A stretch of DNA of 64,000 bases, from assembly GCA_902629495.1 (NCBI GenBank), contig CACORA010000008.1, forward strand, positions 7,265 to 71,264, written 5' to 3'. The notes below the pieces were generated by a model. The model did not search any database, was not told where the DNA came from, and worked only from the letters and a program-made list of their open reading frames with translations. The position numbers and the translations under genes are program-made. Positions 45,644 through 55,291 of this stretch are shown in pieces (position 1 is the stretch's first letter; each line of letters begins with the position of its first letter). Source of the DNA: Planctomycetaceae bacterium. Its GTDB lineage: Bacteria > Planctomycetota > Planctomycetia > Pirellulales > UBA1268.

Positions 45644-46378
45644 TCACGCAGCTTCAATGCCTGGGCTTTCACCAAAATAATACTTTTTAGCATCCGGGTT
45701 ATTCAAAACTTCCTCGGCTGTTCCATGGCATAGAACTTTTCCAGCACGAACGACATAACTTCTGTCAGTGATTGCAAGCGTTTCTCGCTCACGATGATCT
45801 GTAATCAAAATCGAGATGCCGTCATCTCGAAGACTCTTAATGATTTTTTGAATGGAATGAATGGTCACAGGATCAATTCCTGTGAATGGCTCATCCAGCA
45901 AGATAATTCGTGGCTCTGTCACGAGACATCTGGCAATCTCAAGACGTCGTTTCTCACCACCAGAGATATAGTGCGCTTTTGACTTGCGAATTTTTACGAT
46001 ATCGAACTGCTCGAGAAGTTCTTCACATCTTCGGCGACGATCTTTTGGTCCCATGCCAATCAATTCCATGATTGCTAAAAGATTCTGTTCCACCGTAAGT
46101 TTTCGAAAGACACTCTGCTCCTGTGCAAGGTAGCCCATACCGCCATCACGAGAACGCTTAAACATCGGCCAATCCGTGATATCCTCGTCATCCAGCAATA
46201 CTCGACCATCATCTGGAATGACAAGCCCGCATGTCATGCGAAAACTTGTTGTTTTGCCAGCCCCATTTGGGCCAAGCAATCCAACAATCTCGCCTTGATG
46301 AACATGGAACTCCACGCCATCAACAACACGACGACGACCGTAGATTTTCACAAGTCCTTCAGCCGATAAAAGAGACAT
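45644..46378 (-). CDS. lptB: LPS export ABC transporter ATPase LptB
   Basis: A 244-residue ATPase (family about 240) that powers lipopolysaccharide extraction with LptFGC. The ATG at 46378 has GGAGG four bases upstream; the longer frame to 46459 is cysteine-rich and unlike the family. Walker A GPNGAGKTTS, signature SGGEKRRLEIAR and Walker B ILLDEPFTGID are present, and the PDDGRVLLDDEDITDWP region is LptB-like. It lies 25 bases after the signal peptidase gene in the same direction. Confidence 0.92.
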   Translation of the reverse strand: MSLLSAEGLVKIYGRRRVVDGVEFHVHQGEIVGLLGPNGAGKTTSFRMTCGLVIPDDGRVLLDDEDITDWPMFKRSRDGGMGYLAQEQSVFRKLTVEQNLLAIMELIGMGPKDRRRRCEELLEQFDIVKIRKSKAHYISGGEKRRLEIARCLVTEPRIILLDEPFTGIDPVTIHSIQKIIKSLRDDGISILITDHRERETLAITDRSYVVRAGKVLCHGTAEEVLNNPDAKKYYFGESPGIEAA

Positions 46379-46403
46379 GCATCCTCCTTGAGTCGTACAA
46401 CCG

Positions 46404-48260
46404 CTACCTGACTTTCCGCATCCTCGCGAAGTTTGGCCATGAGGGCAATCGCAACTCAAAGCGACCTATTTTTACAGGGAAAGCCCAAGACGCTGGCACA
46501 GCATGGGGCCAGAAAACAACCATTGCCTCACCAATGAGGAGATGGCGATCAACATGGTGACCATCCATCCATAGACGACTGTCCTTGCTTGCTGCAGAAT
46601 TATCGCCGAGCATAAAAAACTGACCTTGTTCAAGCGGAAAATCCAAACGCTCTTTCTCATAAAATTCTCCGAGACGCACGCCCATGACAGTTGTGAGGTA
46701 ATACACATCCCGGAGCACCCGCATCCCCGCAACTGTCACGTGAGCACCGCTCGACATGATTCCAGCTGGTGATACATCACTGAGTGTTGCATTCCCCGGT
46801 TCGACAAGAGTTTCCACAGGCTTAGACCGCAGAGCATCCTGAATATCCTGTTCAAGATCCACAGATGTTCCAATATCAATCCTATTTCCGTCGACATAAA
46901 GCGATAGCTGATCATCAATATTTGCAAAAAGGACGGTCCACGTTCCTTCTCCTTTTATTGATGATCGAACCATTGAAGCATCGGTTGGCGACTGTCCTGC
47001 ACGTACAACTGCAACTTCTCCATTCGAGAAATCAAATGTACATCGATGTGCCTCACCTGCTTCAATAAGCTCAAGCGTTATCTGCCCAGTCTCGGAATGA
47101 CTCGTTACTACTGTCTCCACCGCAAGATCACTCACCCAATGGGGACGGCTTGGCAATGCGTTATAAGGCTGAAAATCTGTAATCAGAGAAGGCTGTGCCA
47201 TTCCATCCACTGACTCTCCATCACGAACGCTTTCCCACTGTTCTGCTGTAGGCACCATGTGCCGAAAACGCATGGTGGCTGTCTGCTCTCCCTGACAATC
47301 CACTGTATAGGACCGTCCATCATCATCGGCTTGCCATCGCTTTTTGTCTTTCGGAAGAAACCAATCTGACCATGCTGAAGGCCATCCAGACTGAATAAGT
47401 TTTTCAGGAATATGATCAGCGTCATGAACGCACTGAAGCATTGCCACAAGTTTGTCATCAGGCTTCCTTGCAATGCGCGGCGCGGCACCTTCTCGGCTTG
47501 TCCAAATATCTCCTGCTGCAATTGACACTGTTTCACCCGGAAGCCCAATTAAGCGTTTTATGTAATTGACTTTGGCATCTTCTGGATAACGAAATACCAC
47601 AACATCCCAGCGATCGGGATCTGAAAAATCATAGGCCACCTTATTCACAAGAATCCGATCACCATTGAACGACGGATACCGTGGATTGTATGCAAGTCCC
47701 TCGCCCTGTTCCTCTAAAAACTCTACAGGCAATCCACAGTTTGGACATGTTCCAACAGCTACAAGTTTACTCTCGAGTCGACTGCGCCGTTGCGATATGG
47801 GGCCTCCCTCTCGCTCTAGATCGGTCAGCCTTCTTCGGGCATCGTCTTTCTCACGAGGTGAACTCCGTGAACTATCAACTATTGATCTGAGTCGCTCTCC
47901 TTCTTGCTCAAGTCTCGATAGTTCCATGCGCAAGCCCTGCGACTGATCATCCTCTTCCGCGCTACAGCCAACACGATACGCCACTCCACAAGAATCACAC
48001 ACCAGATCCTTATGCCGCCCCATGAGCGTTGGGGCCATTGATCCTGTTGGTATGACGAATGCCTCTGCTTCAAAAGCCCGAAATAACAATGCCATCGCAA
48101 ATGCCACAACAATCGACTCAATTGTTTCACGACCGAAGACAAGAGGTTGTCGCACGCGATCACCAGACTGTGGTCCGCTTTCATTATTCACTAACGCTGT
48201 TTTTTCTTTACCAAGACCACGACTATTTGCAGCATCAGGTTGACCAGGCTTTGATGTCAT
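46404..48260 (-). CDS. lepB: signal peptidase I with zinc-ribbon and beta-sandwich insertions
   Basis: A 618-residue enzyme, far above the usual 200-320. The membrane helix is at about 45-62. Catalytic Ser74 is in PTGSMAPT and Lys235 in YIKRLIGLPGE; the C-terminal box is GDNSAASKDSR. Two insertions are visible. Residues 85-176 hold CDSCG and CPNCG (a zinc-ribbon pair) separated by a coiled coil at about 107-166. Residues 250-540 hold a beta-rich domain with a LamG-like DDQLSLYVDGNRID stretch. It removes signal peptides of Sec substrates. lptB follows directly. Confidence 0.92.
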   Translation of the reverse strand: MTSKPGQPDAANSRGLGKEKTALVNNESGPQSGDRVRQPLVFGRETIESIVVAFAMALLFRAFEAEAFVIPTGSMAPTLMGRHKDLVCDSCGVAYRVGCSAEEDDQSQGLRMELSRLEQEGERLRSIVDSSRSSPREKDDARRRLTDLEREGGPISQRRSRLESKLVAVGTCPNCGLPVEFLEEQGEGLAYNPRYPSFNGDRILVNKVAYDFSDPDRWDVVVFRYPEDAKVNYIKRLIGLPGETVSIAAGDIWTSREGAAPRIARKPDDKLVAMLQCVHDADHIPEKLIQSGWPSAWSDWFLPKDKKRWQADDDGRSYTVDCQGEQTATMRFRHMVPTAEQWESVRDGESVDGMAQPSLITDFQPYNALPSRPHWVSDLAVETVVTSHSETGQITLELIEAGEAHRCTFDFSNGEVAVVRAGQSPTDASMVRSSIKGEGTWTVLFANIDDQLSLYVDGNRIDIGTSVDLEQDIQDALRSKPVETLVEPGNATLSDVSPAGIMSSGAHVTVAGMRVLRDVYYLTTVMGVRLGEFYEKERLDFPLEQGQFFMLGDNSAASKDSRLWMDGHHVDRHLLIGEAMVVFWPHAVPASWAFPVKIGRFELRLPSWPNFARMRKVR

Positions 48261-48315
48261 ATCTGGGAATATCTTTCTGCTTCAAAGAACGAAATGGTTG
48301 TTTTTGGATCTCGAA

Positions 48316-48909
48316 TTACTGCACAAGGCCACTCACAACGGCTGTTACATCATCATACGTAAATGGTCGACCCAATTCTTTTGTAGCCATATCATCATCA
48401 AATTTCTTGGCTATATTCCCTTGAGTATCCCAGATAAAGATAGCTGGGACGCTGACAAGGTCCATTTTTTTATACAGTACATCTGCATCTTCTCTTGAAA
48501 CGAAATTTATTATTTTCTGGGCACCCACCTTATTCAAGAACTGTTCAATGGTTGGTATCGTGTCTTCCGGCTGACCAAATCCCTCGTAGTCAAATGAGAG
48601 TGACAAACAAACAATCTTTTCACCAAATGTTTTTTTGAGGTTCACAAGTCCCGGAAACTCTTTAACGCATGGTGGACACGATGTGCTCCAACAATCAAGT
48701 ACGATGACCTTTCCGTGATGCTTTGAGCGTTCTGCTTGGATTTCCTCATAATCAGCAACTCGCACCGTGACGCGTGGTAAATTTTTTTCAGATGCGACTT
48801 GTGTTTCTTGCGTTTCTTGTGCGTCTGATAACTGCTGGCTGTTACAACCATGACTCAGCGTGACAAATACCATTATAAATAACCACACTATGCCTCGCTT
48901 CTTACACAT
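48316..48909 (-). CDS. TlpA-like thioredoxin-fold lipoprotein
   Basis: A 197-residue protein with a lipoprotein leader (VTLSHGC) and a thioredoxin fold carrying the active site CPPC (TSCPPCVKEF). The ATG at 48909 follows GGAGG at ten bases; a TTG three codons earlier is too close to that site. It is likely a periplasmic thiol-disulfide reductase for cytochrome maturation or oxidative defence. Its 5' end overlaps the divergent methyltransferase gene. Confidence 0.87.
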   Translation of the reverse strand: MCKKRGIVWLFIMVFVTLSHGCNSQQLSDAQETQETQVASEKNLPRVTVRVADYEEIQAERSKHHGKVIVLDCWSTSCPPCVKEFPGLVNLKKTFGEKIVCLSLSFDYEGFGQPEDTIPTIEQFLNKVGAQKIINFVSREDADVLYKKMDLVSVPAIFIWDTQGNIAKKFDDDMATKELGRPFTYDDVTAVVSGLVQ

Positions 48910-49405
48910 CCGACACAAGCCTCCAGAAACACTTCCTCAACCACGGGAATTGATCGTGGCGTGTGCACCGATGCGAAGCCACATCAACCTGTCACATATC
49001 GTACGAACGTGCGGCTGTTTTGGCATCCACCATGTCATTGCCTGCGGTACTGCCCGTCTTCACGAGCGAATTGCCCGTGATGGAGCTGACGCGGTACACC
49101 TAGAAGTACACCGAAGCTTGCCTCCAGTGCTCGATCGCCTCAAAGCCAACGGGTATGAACTTGTTGGCCTTGAGCAGACAACAAACTCTGAAAACCTTTA
49201 CTCTTTTTCATTTGCACCAAGGACAATACTTATTGTTGGCAATGAGCGGACGGGCTTGGATGATACTATTCTTGAACGGCTTGATCGTGTTGCAGAAATT
49301 CCTATGGCCGGCGTACCCCATAGCCTCAACGCTGCAACTTCAACGTCCATTGCAATCTACGAATATTGTCGCCAACATCCTCGCACACCAGGTACAGTAG
49401 AATGA
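48890..49405 (+). CDS. SPOUT-family (TrmH/SpoU) RNA 2'-O-methyltransferase
   Basis: About 171 residues from the ATG at 48890; a GTG at 48860 would add ten residues. The knotted AdoMet site is visible: NERTGLDDTIL, IPMAGVPHSLNAATS. The N-terminal motif HINLSHIVRTCGCFG with Asn and Arg matches the catalytic arginine motif. It modifies a tRNA or rRNA ribose; the exact nucleotide is not determinable. Its stop overlaps the next start by ATGA. Confidence 0.88.
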   Translation: MPRFLHIRHKPPETLPQPRELIVACAPMRSHINLSHIVRTCGCFGIHHVIACGTARLHERIARDGADAVHLEVHRSLPPVLDRLKANGYELVGLEQTTNSENLYSFSFAPRTILIVGNERTGLDDTILERLDRVAEIPMAGVPHSLNAATSTSIAIYEYCRQHPRTPGTVE

Positions 49406-50370
49406 CGCTTGTCATTGGAACCGATGAGGCGGGATATGGACCAAACCTGGGTCCGTTAGTTGTAGCTGCTTCAGCATGGCACGTTGCATCAACACCCGAC
49501 TGTACAGAATCCGTTCTCGAGGATGCTGTTGCCGAAGCCTCTGCCATTTCTACCACCACGCACCATGGATCTCTTTGGGCGGATTCAAAATTGGTTTATA
49601 AAAGTGGACGTAAGTCTTCTGGACATATCGGGGCACTTGAGCATGGTGTCCTTTCCGCAATGGCCATCACCACCGGTGCCGTTCCGTGTGACTGGGAATC
49701 GATAGCTCATGCAACAGGAATCCACTGTGAGACTCCTCCATTAGAATGGACTCTCCTGTCCGATTTCCAACTCCCTCATGCCATCGATGCCAGTGACTGT
49801 TTTAATCACAGCCGTCATATCGCATCCATCTTCGAAAATTACAATGTCGCTCTCTCTCATATCGCTTGCCACGTTATTCACCCCAGCGAGTTCAACAAGC
49901 AGCTTTCACTCGGACTCAATAAATCGGACATTCTCTCAAAGGTCACTCTCACACTTGCTGCTAACCTTCAATCTCTTCGAAACACGCATGAACCTGTCCT
50001 GATTTGGTGTGATCGCCATGGGGGGCGAAAACATTATGCGTCGATAATTTCTCAATACTTTGATTGCCCATTGGTCTTCCCCATCGAAGAAACACAAAGA
50101 CGCTCTGCGTACAAGTTGCCATCTTCTCACTGTCAAATCGAATTTTGCGTGGGAGGAGAGCATCGAAGCCCAGTTGCTCTTGCAAGCATGACTGCAAAAT
50201 ATGTGCGTGAATTAAGTATGAAAGCCTTTAACACATTCTGGTCAACACGTTCGTCTGGTCTTTCACCAACTGCCGGCTATCCCGTTGACGCCAAACGCTG
50301 GCGACATGAAGCACAGGATGTGATTCAGGCAGAGGGTGTTGTTGACGATGACATCTGGCGCAGATGTTAA
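49402..50370 (+). CDS. RNase HII-like protein
   Basis: A 322-residue protein whose N-terminus MTLVIGTDEAGYGPNLGPLVV matches the RNase HII DEAGxGP motif. Acidic positions correspond to the RNase HII quartet: Asp8, Glu9, Asp204 (WCDRHGGRK) and Glu253 (GGEHRSPVALASMTAKYVRE). The last is Asp in classic enzymes. DSKLV at 61-65 and the late GYPVDAKRW segment also fit. It is about 110 residues longer than RNase HII. Removal of ribonucleotides from DNA is the likeliest role, but a changed activity is possible. Coupled to the methyltransferase gene by ATGA. Confidence 0.8.
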   Translation: MTLVIGTDEAGYGPNLGPLVVAASAWHVASTPDCTESVLEDAVAEASAISTTTHHGSLWADSKLVYKSGRKSSGHIGALEHGVLSAMAITTGAVPCDWESIAHATGIHCETPPLEWTLLSDFQLPHAIDASDCFNHSRHIASIFENYNVALSHIACHVIHPSEFNKQLSLGLNKSDILSKVTLTLAANLQSLRNTHEPVLIWCDRHGGRKHYASIISQYFDCPLVFPIEETQRRSAYKLPSSHCQIEFCVGGEHRSPVALASMTAKYVRELSMKAFNTFWSTRSSGLSPTAGYPVDAKRWRHEAQDVIQAEGVVDDDIWRRC

Positions 50371-50408
50371 CTCTTGTCACTTCTTAATAAAGCGGTCACA
50401 ATCACCTC

Positions 50409-50903
50409 ATGCCTTCAATCTCTCATCTCTATATAGTTCGTCATGCATGGGCCGAAGACGTTGGGCCTCACGGTGAGGATTTTTCACGACCACTCACAAA
50501 AAAAGGGAAAAAGCGATTTGAGAAAATAATAGCGCATCTCCACAACGCAGGAATGTTGGTGGATTCTATCGCCACAAGCCCTCTGGTTCGCACTCGAGAA
50601 ACTGCCGATATCATGGCCAAGCAGTTTGGCATTCAGTCGAACGTCACCGAGGTAGATGCACTCGCTCCAGGGGCAGACATGCAGGAAATAGCCTCCTGGT
50701 CGATGAATCAGCATGTGAGTCGTGTTGCGTGGGTTGGACATGCTCCCTGTGTTGGACGTCTTGTTGCCTGTGTGCTTGGCACCCAATCTCTTGCAATCCG
50801 CATGCGAAAAGGAGCCATAGCCTCGATCCAGTTAGCGAACGGACTAAGCCAGCCTGGAGAGCTGGAATGGCTTGTTACAGCCAACGTGGTTGAGCGTCAT
50901 TAA
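50409..50903 (+). CDS. sixA: SixA-type phosphohistidine phosphatase
   Basis: A 164-residue member of the histidine phosphatase superfamily with the catalytic LYIVRHAWAED and the second arginine region TSPLVRTRETADIM. The second His is in AWVGHAPCVGR. Length matches SixA (about 160). It dephosphorylates phosphohistidine on signalling or PTS-type proteins in E. coli; the target here is unknown. Confidence 0.88.
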   Translation: MPSISHLYIVRHAWAEDVGPHGEDFSRPLTKKGKKRFEKIIAHLHNAGMLVDSIATSPLVRTRETADIMAKQFGIQSNVTEVDALAPGADMQEIASWSMNQHVSRVAWVGHAPCVGRLVACVLGTQSLAIRMRKGAIASIQLANGLSQPGELEWLVTANVVERH

Positions 50904-50957
50904 GCCGACTACTATAAAATAGTGGAGAACTACCTACACCTTTCGAAGAGGCACGCC

Positions 50958-52397
50958 ATGTATTGCAAGCCAATAGACTTTCTAAAAGCTTTTCGAATCA
51001 CAATAGTTCTTCTTGTACCCTCTTTGTTTATTGCAAGTGGTTGTGCTCCAGCAGATAAAGGCATACCAAAAGGAAAAGTGGTTGAGGTTGAGGTCATCGA
51101 AACCATGCCACCAAATAATTCAATAGATACTTCATCGACGGCTCCTGCTGAATCAGCAGCTGCAACAAAGACAGCAGATGAAGCCAAAGCCAAAGCCGAT
51201 GCCACAATCGATGCAGCAGATAAATCGATTCGTCTGAATTCAAAAAAACCTGCACGGGAACAGGTCAGATTGGGTGATCCATTGCTTACGTCTGGTATTC
51301 CTGGAAAAGGAGCTCTCACACTCAAGCAGATCGATGAGTGGCTGGACAATCCAAAAAACTTTATTGAACTTGATCCGATTCTCCCTTTTGGACTTTCGCA
51401 GGGCACGGCACAGATTACCGGCTTAGAGCAGAATCCTCTGACACGTTCAAAAATAGAACTTGGACGGCAACTCTATTTCGATACAAGACTTTCTCTTGAT
51501 TCTACGGTGAGTTGTGCATCATGCCATGATCCATCAATGGGATACACTGCCCACACGAAAACAGGAGTTGGCATCAAGGGACAAAAAGGTGGTCGGAACT
51601 CCCCTGTTTCATACAATAGAATTCTTTCTGGACCACAGTTTTGGGATGGACGTGCCGATTCACTTGAAGATCAGGCAATCGGCCCAATTGCAAATCCCAT
51701 TGAAATGGGATTTACACATGAAGGCGTTGTAAAACGGCTAGGAGAAAACGCCGTCTACGAGCGACAATTTGAAAAAATATTTGGTGGATTAACGATTGAG
51801 CATGTTGGTCAGGCCATCGCCGCCTTTGAACGTGTGATTGTGACATCACCATCCCCATATGACTACAACGAACAACTTCGTTCGTTTGAGGGATTGGATG
51901 AAGAAGATATCGCTGACGATCCTGAATTATCAGAGAAGTTTGCGGAGACAAAAGCATTTCTTGAGAAACACCCAATGTCTGATGCTGCAAAACGTGGACG
52001 AGAGATCTTCTTTTCAGAAAAAGGGAATTGCACGGCCTGCCACGTGGGTGCGAATCTAGCTGATGAAAAATATCATAACCTTGGAGTTGGAATGGATCAG
52101 GATGATCCAGATCTCGGGCGCTTTGCCGTAACAAAAAATGAAAAAGACACTGGCGCATTTAAAACGCCAACGATTCGTAACGTAGCACTCACTGCTCCTT
52201 ACATGCATGATGGTTCGGTGGCCACCCTTGAGGAAGTGGTGGAATGGTACGATAAAGGTGGGCATCAGAATGCTCACCTCAGCGATAAAATTCGACCCTT
52301 GAAATTATCTGAACAAGACCAGATTGATCTTGTTGAATTCATGAAGGCGTGCACCGGCTCAACACCAACTGTTGAGACTGGCCGCCTACCGGAGTAA
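50958..52397 (+). CDS. di-heme cytochrome c peroxidase (CcpA/MauG family) lipoprotein
   Basis: About 479 residues from the ATG at 50958, which follows GAGG and begins a lipoprotein leader ending IASGC. A GTG at 50922 is less likely. An alanine/lysine-rich linker (SAAATKTADEAKAKADAT) separates the lipid anchor from the enzyme. Two heme motifs are visible, CASCH and CTACH, and PYMHDGS near the C-terminus supplies a distal residue. The enzyme reduces hydrogen peroxide in the periplasm or oxidises protein side chains. Confidence 0.92.
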   Translation: MYCKPIDFLKAFRITIVLLVPSLFIASGCAPADKGIPKGKVVEVEVIETMPPNNSIDTSSTAPAESAAATKTADEAKAKADATIDAADKSIRLNSKKPAREQVRLGDPLLTSGIPGKGALTLKQIDEWLDNPKNFIELDPILPFGLSQGTAQITGLEQNPLTRSKIELGRQLYFDTRLSLDSTVSCASCHDPSMGYTAHTKTGVGIKGQKGGRNSPVSYNRILSGPQFWDGRADSLEDQAIGPIANPIEMGFTHEGVVKRLGENAVYERQFEKIFGGLTIEHVGQAIAAFERVIVTSPSPYDYNEQLRSFEGLDEEDIADDPELSEKFAETKAFLEKHPMSDAAKRGREIFFSEKGNCTACHVGANLADEKYHNLGVGMDQDDPDLGRFAVTKNEKDTGAFKTPTIRNVALTAPYMHDGSVATLEEVVEWYDKGGHQNAHLSDKIRPLKLSEQDQIDLVEFMKACTGSTPTVETGRLPE

Positions 52398-52409
52398 GGT
52401 TGCTCAGGC

Positions 52410-53435
52410 ATGGCAAGTCGACCAGGTCTCACTCCGATTAAAGAGGCGATACCTCCGCTCTATGCTGGTGTTGATCTTGGAGGAACGAATATCAAGGCGG
52501 CATTAGTAGATAAACAAGGTGATTGCCTTGCCTTTCACTCAGAACCGACTCATGCGAAAAGAGGGCCGGAGGATGCCGCACGACGGATGGGTCAGATCGT
52601 CCTTCAACTTGCACGTGATGCCACGGCGACTCCAGACATGATTGCTCGAGTGGGGCTAGGGTCACCCGGACCACTTGACCTTGATCGAGGATGCATTGTT
52701 CGTGCTGGCAATCTTCCAGGATGGGATAACTTTCCACTTCGTGATCGTGTTCACGAAAACTGTGGCCTGCCCGTTACCCTTGCAAATGATGCCAATGCCG
52801 CTGCGTTTGGTGAATTCTGGGTTGGTTCAGGCAAGGAGTACGAAAGTCTTATTCTTCTCACACTTGGAACCGGGGTCGGTGGTGGCATCATCATTGGAAA
52901 TCTCAGTGTCCAAGGCGCACACAGCCATGGTTCTGAATGTGGTCACATGATCGTTGACACATCTGAGTCAGCTCGAATGTGCCCCTGTGGGCATGCAGGT
53001 CATCTTGAGGCGTATTGCAGTGCCACGTCACTTGTAAAGGCTGCTCGTCATTCCATAGAAAACGGTGCATCAGGATCACTCGCAGATGCCGTTCGGGCGG
53101 GTGCAGTGCTCGATCCGATTCTCATTGCCCGAGAGGCGGAATCAGGAGACCAGCATGCGTATGATCTCATTATGGAAGTGGCGCAGTGGCTTGGCATTGG
53201 GATTGTGTCCCTCATGCATATCATTGACCCGGAAGCTGTGATCATTGGTGGAGCAATGACATTTGGTCAAACAAACAATCCTATTGGTCAATCATTTTTG
53301 GAGCGAATTCAATCAGAAGTCCGCCATCGTACATTTCCAACGCTTGCAGATCATACGGTGCTCCGCTATGCCAGTCTCGGTGGTGACGCCGGATCCATCG
53401 GAGCCGCCGGCCTTGCGCGCCTTGCTCACAACTAG
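52410..53435 (+). CDS. ROK-family glucokinase-like sugar kinase
   Basis: A 341-residue ATP-dependent sugar kinase. The phosphate loop DLGGTN lies at about 22-27, the catalytic Asp in LANDANAAAFGE near 128, and the ROK zinc site as CGHM...CPCGHAGHLEAYCS. It feeds glucose or another hexose into glycolysis; ROK specificity cannot be fixed from sequence. It precedes lepA by only nine bases in the same direction. Confidence 0.92.
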   Translation: MASRPGLTPIKEAIPPLYAGVDLGGTNIKAALVDKQGDCLAFHSEPTHAKRGPEDAARRMGQIVLQLARDATATPDMIARVGLGSPGPLDLDRGCIVRAGNLPGWDNFPLRDRVHENCGLPVTLANDANAAAFGEFWVGSGKEYESLILLTLGTGVGGGIIIGNLSVQGAHSHGSECGHMIVDTSESARMCPCGHAGHLEAYCSATSLVKAARHSIENGASGSLADAVRAGAVLDPILIAREAESGDQHAYDLIMEVAQWLGIGIVSLMHIIDPEAVIIGGAMTFGQTNNPIGQSFLERIQSEVRHRTFPTLADHTVLRYASLGGDAGSIGAAGLARLAHN

Positions 53436-53444
53436 AAAATAAAC

Positions 53445-55256
53445 ATGCCCATTGACTGTCAACATATCCGAAATTTTTCAATCGTCGCCCATATCGACCA
53501 TGGCAAAAGTACCCTTGCCGATCGATTACTTGAGCACACAGGAACAGTTCAAAAGAGACAACTCAAAGAGCAGATGCTCGATGACATGGAACTTGAGCGC
53601 CAGCGTGGTATTACGATCAAGGCTCGGGCTGTTCGAATGGAGTGCATGCATAAGGGTGAACGTTATGAACTGAATCTCATTGATACTCCCGGGCATGTTG
53701 ACTTCCACTATGAAGTTTCGAGAAGTCTTGCGTGCTGTGAAGGCGCTGTTTTACTCGTCGATGCCTTTCAGGGAGTTGAGGCTCAAACCGTAGCCAATGC
53801 GTATGCCGCAATAAATGCTGATTTGACAATCGTCCCAGTCATTAACAAGATCGATCTTACTTACGCGCGTGTCGATGAAGTACTCACCGAAATGGAGCAA
53901 AGCCTTGGCCTGGGTGCTGAAGAAGTCATCAAGGCAAGTGCCAAATCTGGCATTGGTATTGATGAATTACTGAATGCCATTGTTGAACGAATCCCTCCAC
54001 CACAAGGTGATCCTCATGCAGCCCTCCAAGCAATGGTTTTTGATAGCCACTATGACAGTTACCGGGGGGCCATCACTTATATTCGAATTATTGACGGTAC
54101 GATTCGGAAAGGACAAAAAATACGCTTTCTCCGAACAGGCACGTCACACGAAGTCATAGAACTTGGTCAATTCATCCCGCAAAGAAGAGCGTCTGAGGAA
54201 CTCACAGCGGGGCAAGTCGGCTATCTTGTCTGTAACATCAAAGATGTCAAACAAGTTCATATTGGTGATACCGTAACGATTCCGGGTGATCATGCAGCTG
54301 AGGCGCTGTCGGGCTACAAACCGCCACAGCGCATGGTGTATTGTGGCCTTTATCCAAGCGAAGGTGAAAACTTTGAAGAGCTTCGTGACTCCCTTGAAAA
54401 ACTTGCGATCAACGACCCCTCTTTCGAATATCAACCTGAAAGTAGTGAAGCGCTTGGTTTTGGTTTTCGTTGTGGTTTTCTTGGCCTTCTACACATGGAG
54501 ATCATTCAGCAACGGCTTGAAAAAGAATCTGATCTGGATCTTGTTCAGACCGCACCGAATGTGACGTATCAAATACTGAAGACCAACGGTGAGATACTGG
54601 AGATCACAAATCCGCAAGATGTGCCGGACTCGGGTAACATTGAAGAATTTCGACAGCCCATTGTACGCACCAGTTTTATTGTGCCTGCAGAGTATATTGG
54701 TCCTGTCATGCAATTATGTACCGATCGCAGAGGAACCTATCTCAAAACAGAATACCTCTCTCCCACTCGGGCCATGCTTTGCTTCGACCTTCCTCTAGGA
54801 GAAGTTATTTATGACCTTCATGACAAAATCAAAAGTGTCACAAAGGGATATGGCACCATGGATTACGAGATGCTTGGCTATTTTACGGCCGATCTTGTTC
54901 GGCTTGATATCCTCGTTGGTGGGAAAAAAGTAGATGCCCTGTCTATTATCTGTGATCGCCGTGATGCTGACCGCCGCGGAAGGGCCATTGTCAAAAAACT
55001 CAGAAGTGAAATAGACCGCCATATGTTTGAAGTCGCTCTTCAGGCAGCCATTGGTACACGCATTATTGCGCGTGAGACAATTTCTGCACTCAAGAAAAAC
55101 GTGACGGCAAAGTGTTATGGAGGGGATATTTCCAGAAAAAAGAAATTGTGGGCGAAGCAAAAAGAGGGGAAGAAGCGTATGAAAAGTATCGGCAGTGTCG
55201 ATATTCCTCAAAAAGCTTTTATGGCTGTCCTCGACACTGGTGCTGAACGGCAGTAG
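53445..55256 (+). CDS. lepA: elongation factor 4 (LepA)
   Basis: A 603-residue translational GTPase that back-translocates or assists ribosomes under stress. The GTPase motifs are AHIDHGKST, DTPGHVDF and NKID, and ERQRGITIKA is the switch I region. The C-terminal domain with AIGTRIIARETISALKKNVTAKCYGGDISRKKK is diagnostic of LepA. Length is normal (about 600). Confidence 0.98.
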   Translation: MPIDCQHIRNFSIVAHIDHGKSTLADRLLEHTGTVQKRQLKEQMLDDMELERQRGITIKARAVRMECMHKGERYELNLIDTPGHVDFHYEVSRSLACCEGAVLLVDAFQGVEAQTVANAYAAINADLTIVPVINKIDLTYARVDEVLTEMEQSLGLGAEEVIKASAKSGIGIDELLNAIVERIPPPQGDPHAALQAMVFDSHYDSYRGAITYIRIIDGTIRKGQKIRFLRTGTSHEVIELGQFIPQRRASEELTAGQVGYLVCNIKDVKQVHIGDTVTIPGDHAAEALSGYKPPQRMVYCGLYPSEGENFEELRDSLEKLAINDPSFEYQPESSEALGFGFRCGFLGLLHMEIIQQRLEKESDLDLVQTAPNVTYQILKTNGEILEITNPQDVPDSGNIEEFRQPIVRTSFIVPAEYIGPVMQLCTDRRGTYLKTEYLSPTRAMLCFDLPLGEVIYDLHDKIKSVTKGYGTMDYEMLGYFTADLVRLDILVGGKKVDALSIICDRRDADRRGRAIVKKLRSEIDRHMFEVALQAAIGTRIIARETISALKKNVTAKCYGGDISRKKKLWAKQKEGKKRMKSIGSVDIPQKAFMAVLDTGAERQ

Positions 55257-55291
55257 AACGTCACTCACCGTCATGCGAGGACGTCCTCTTT

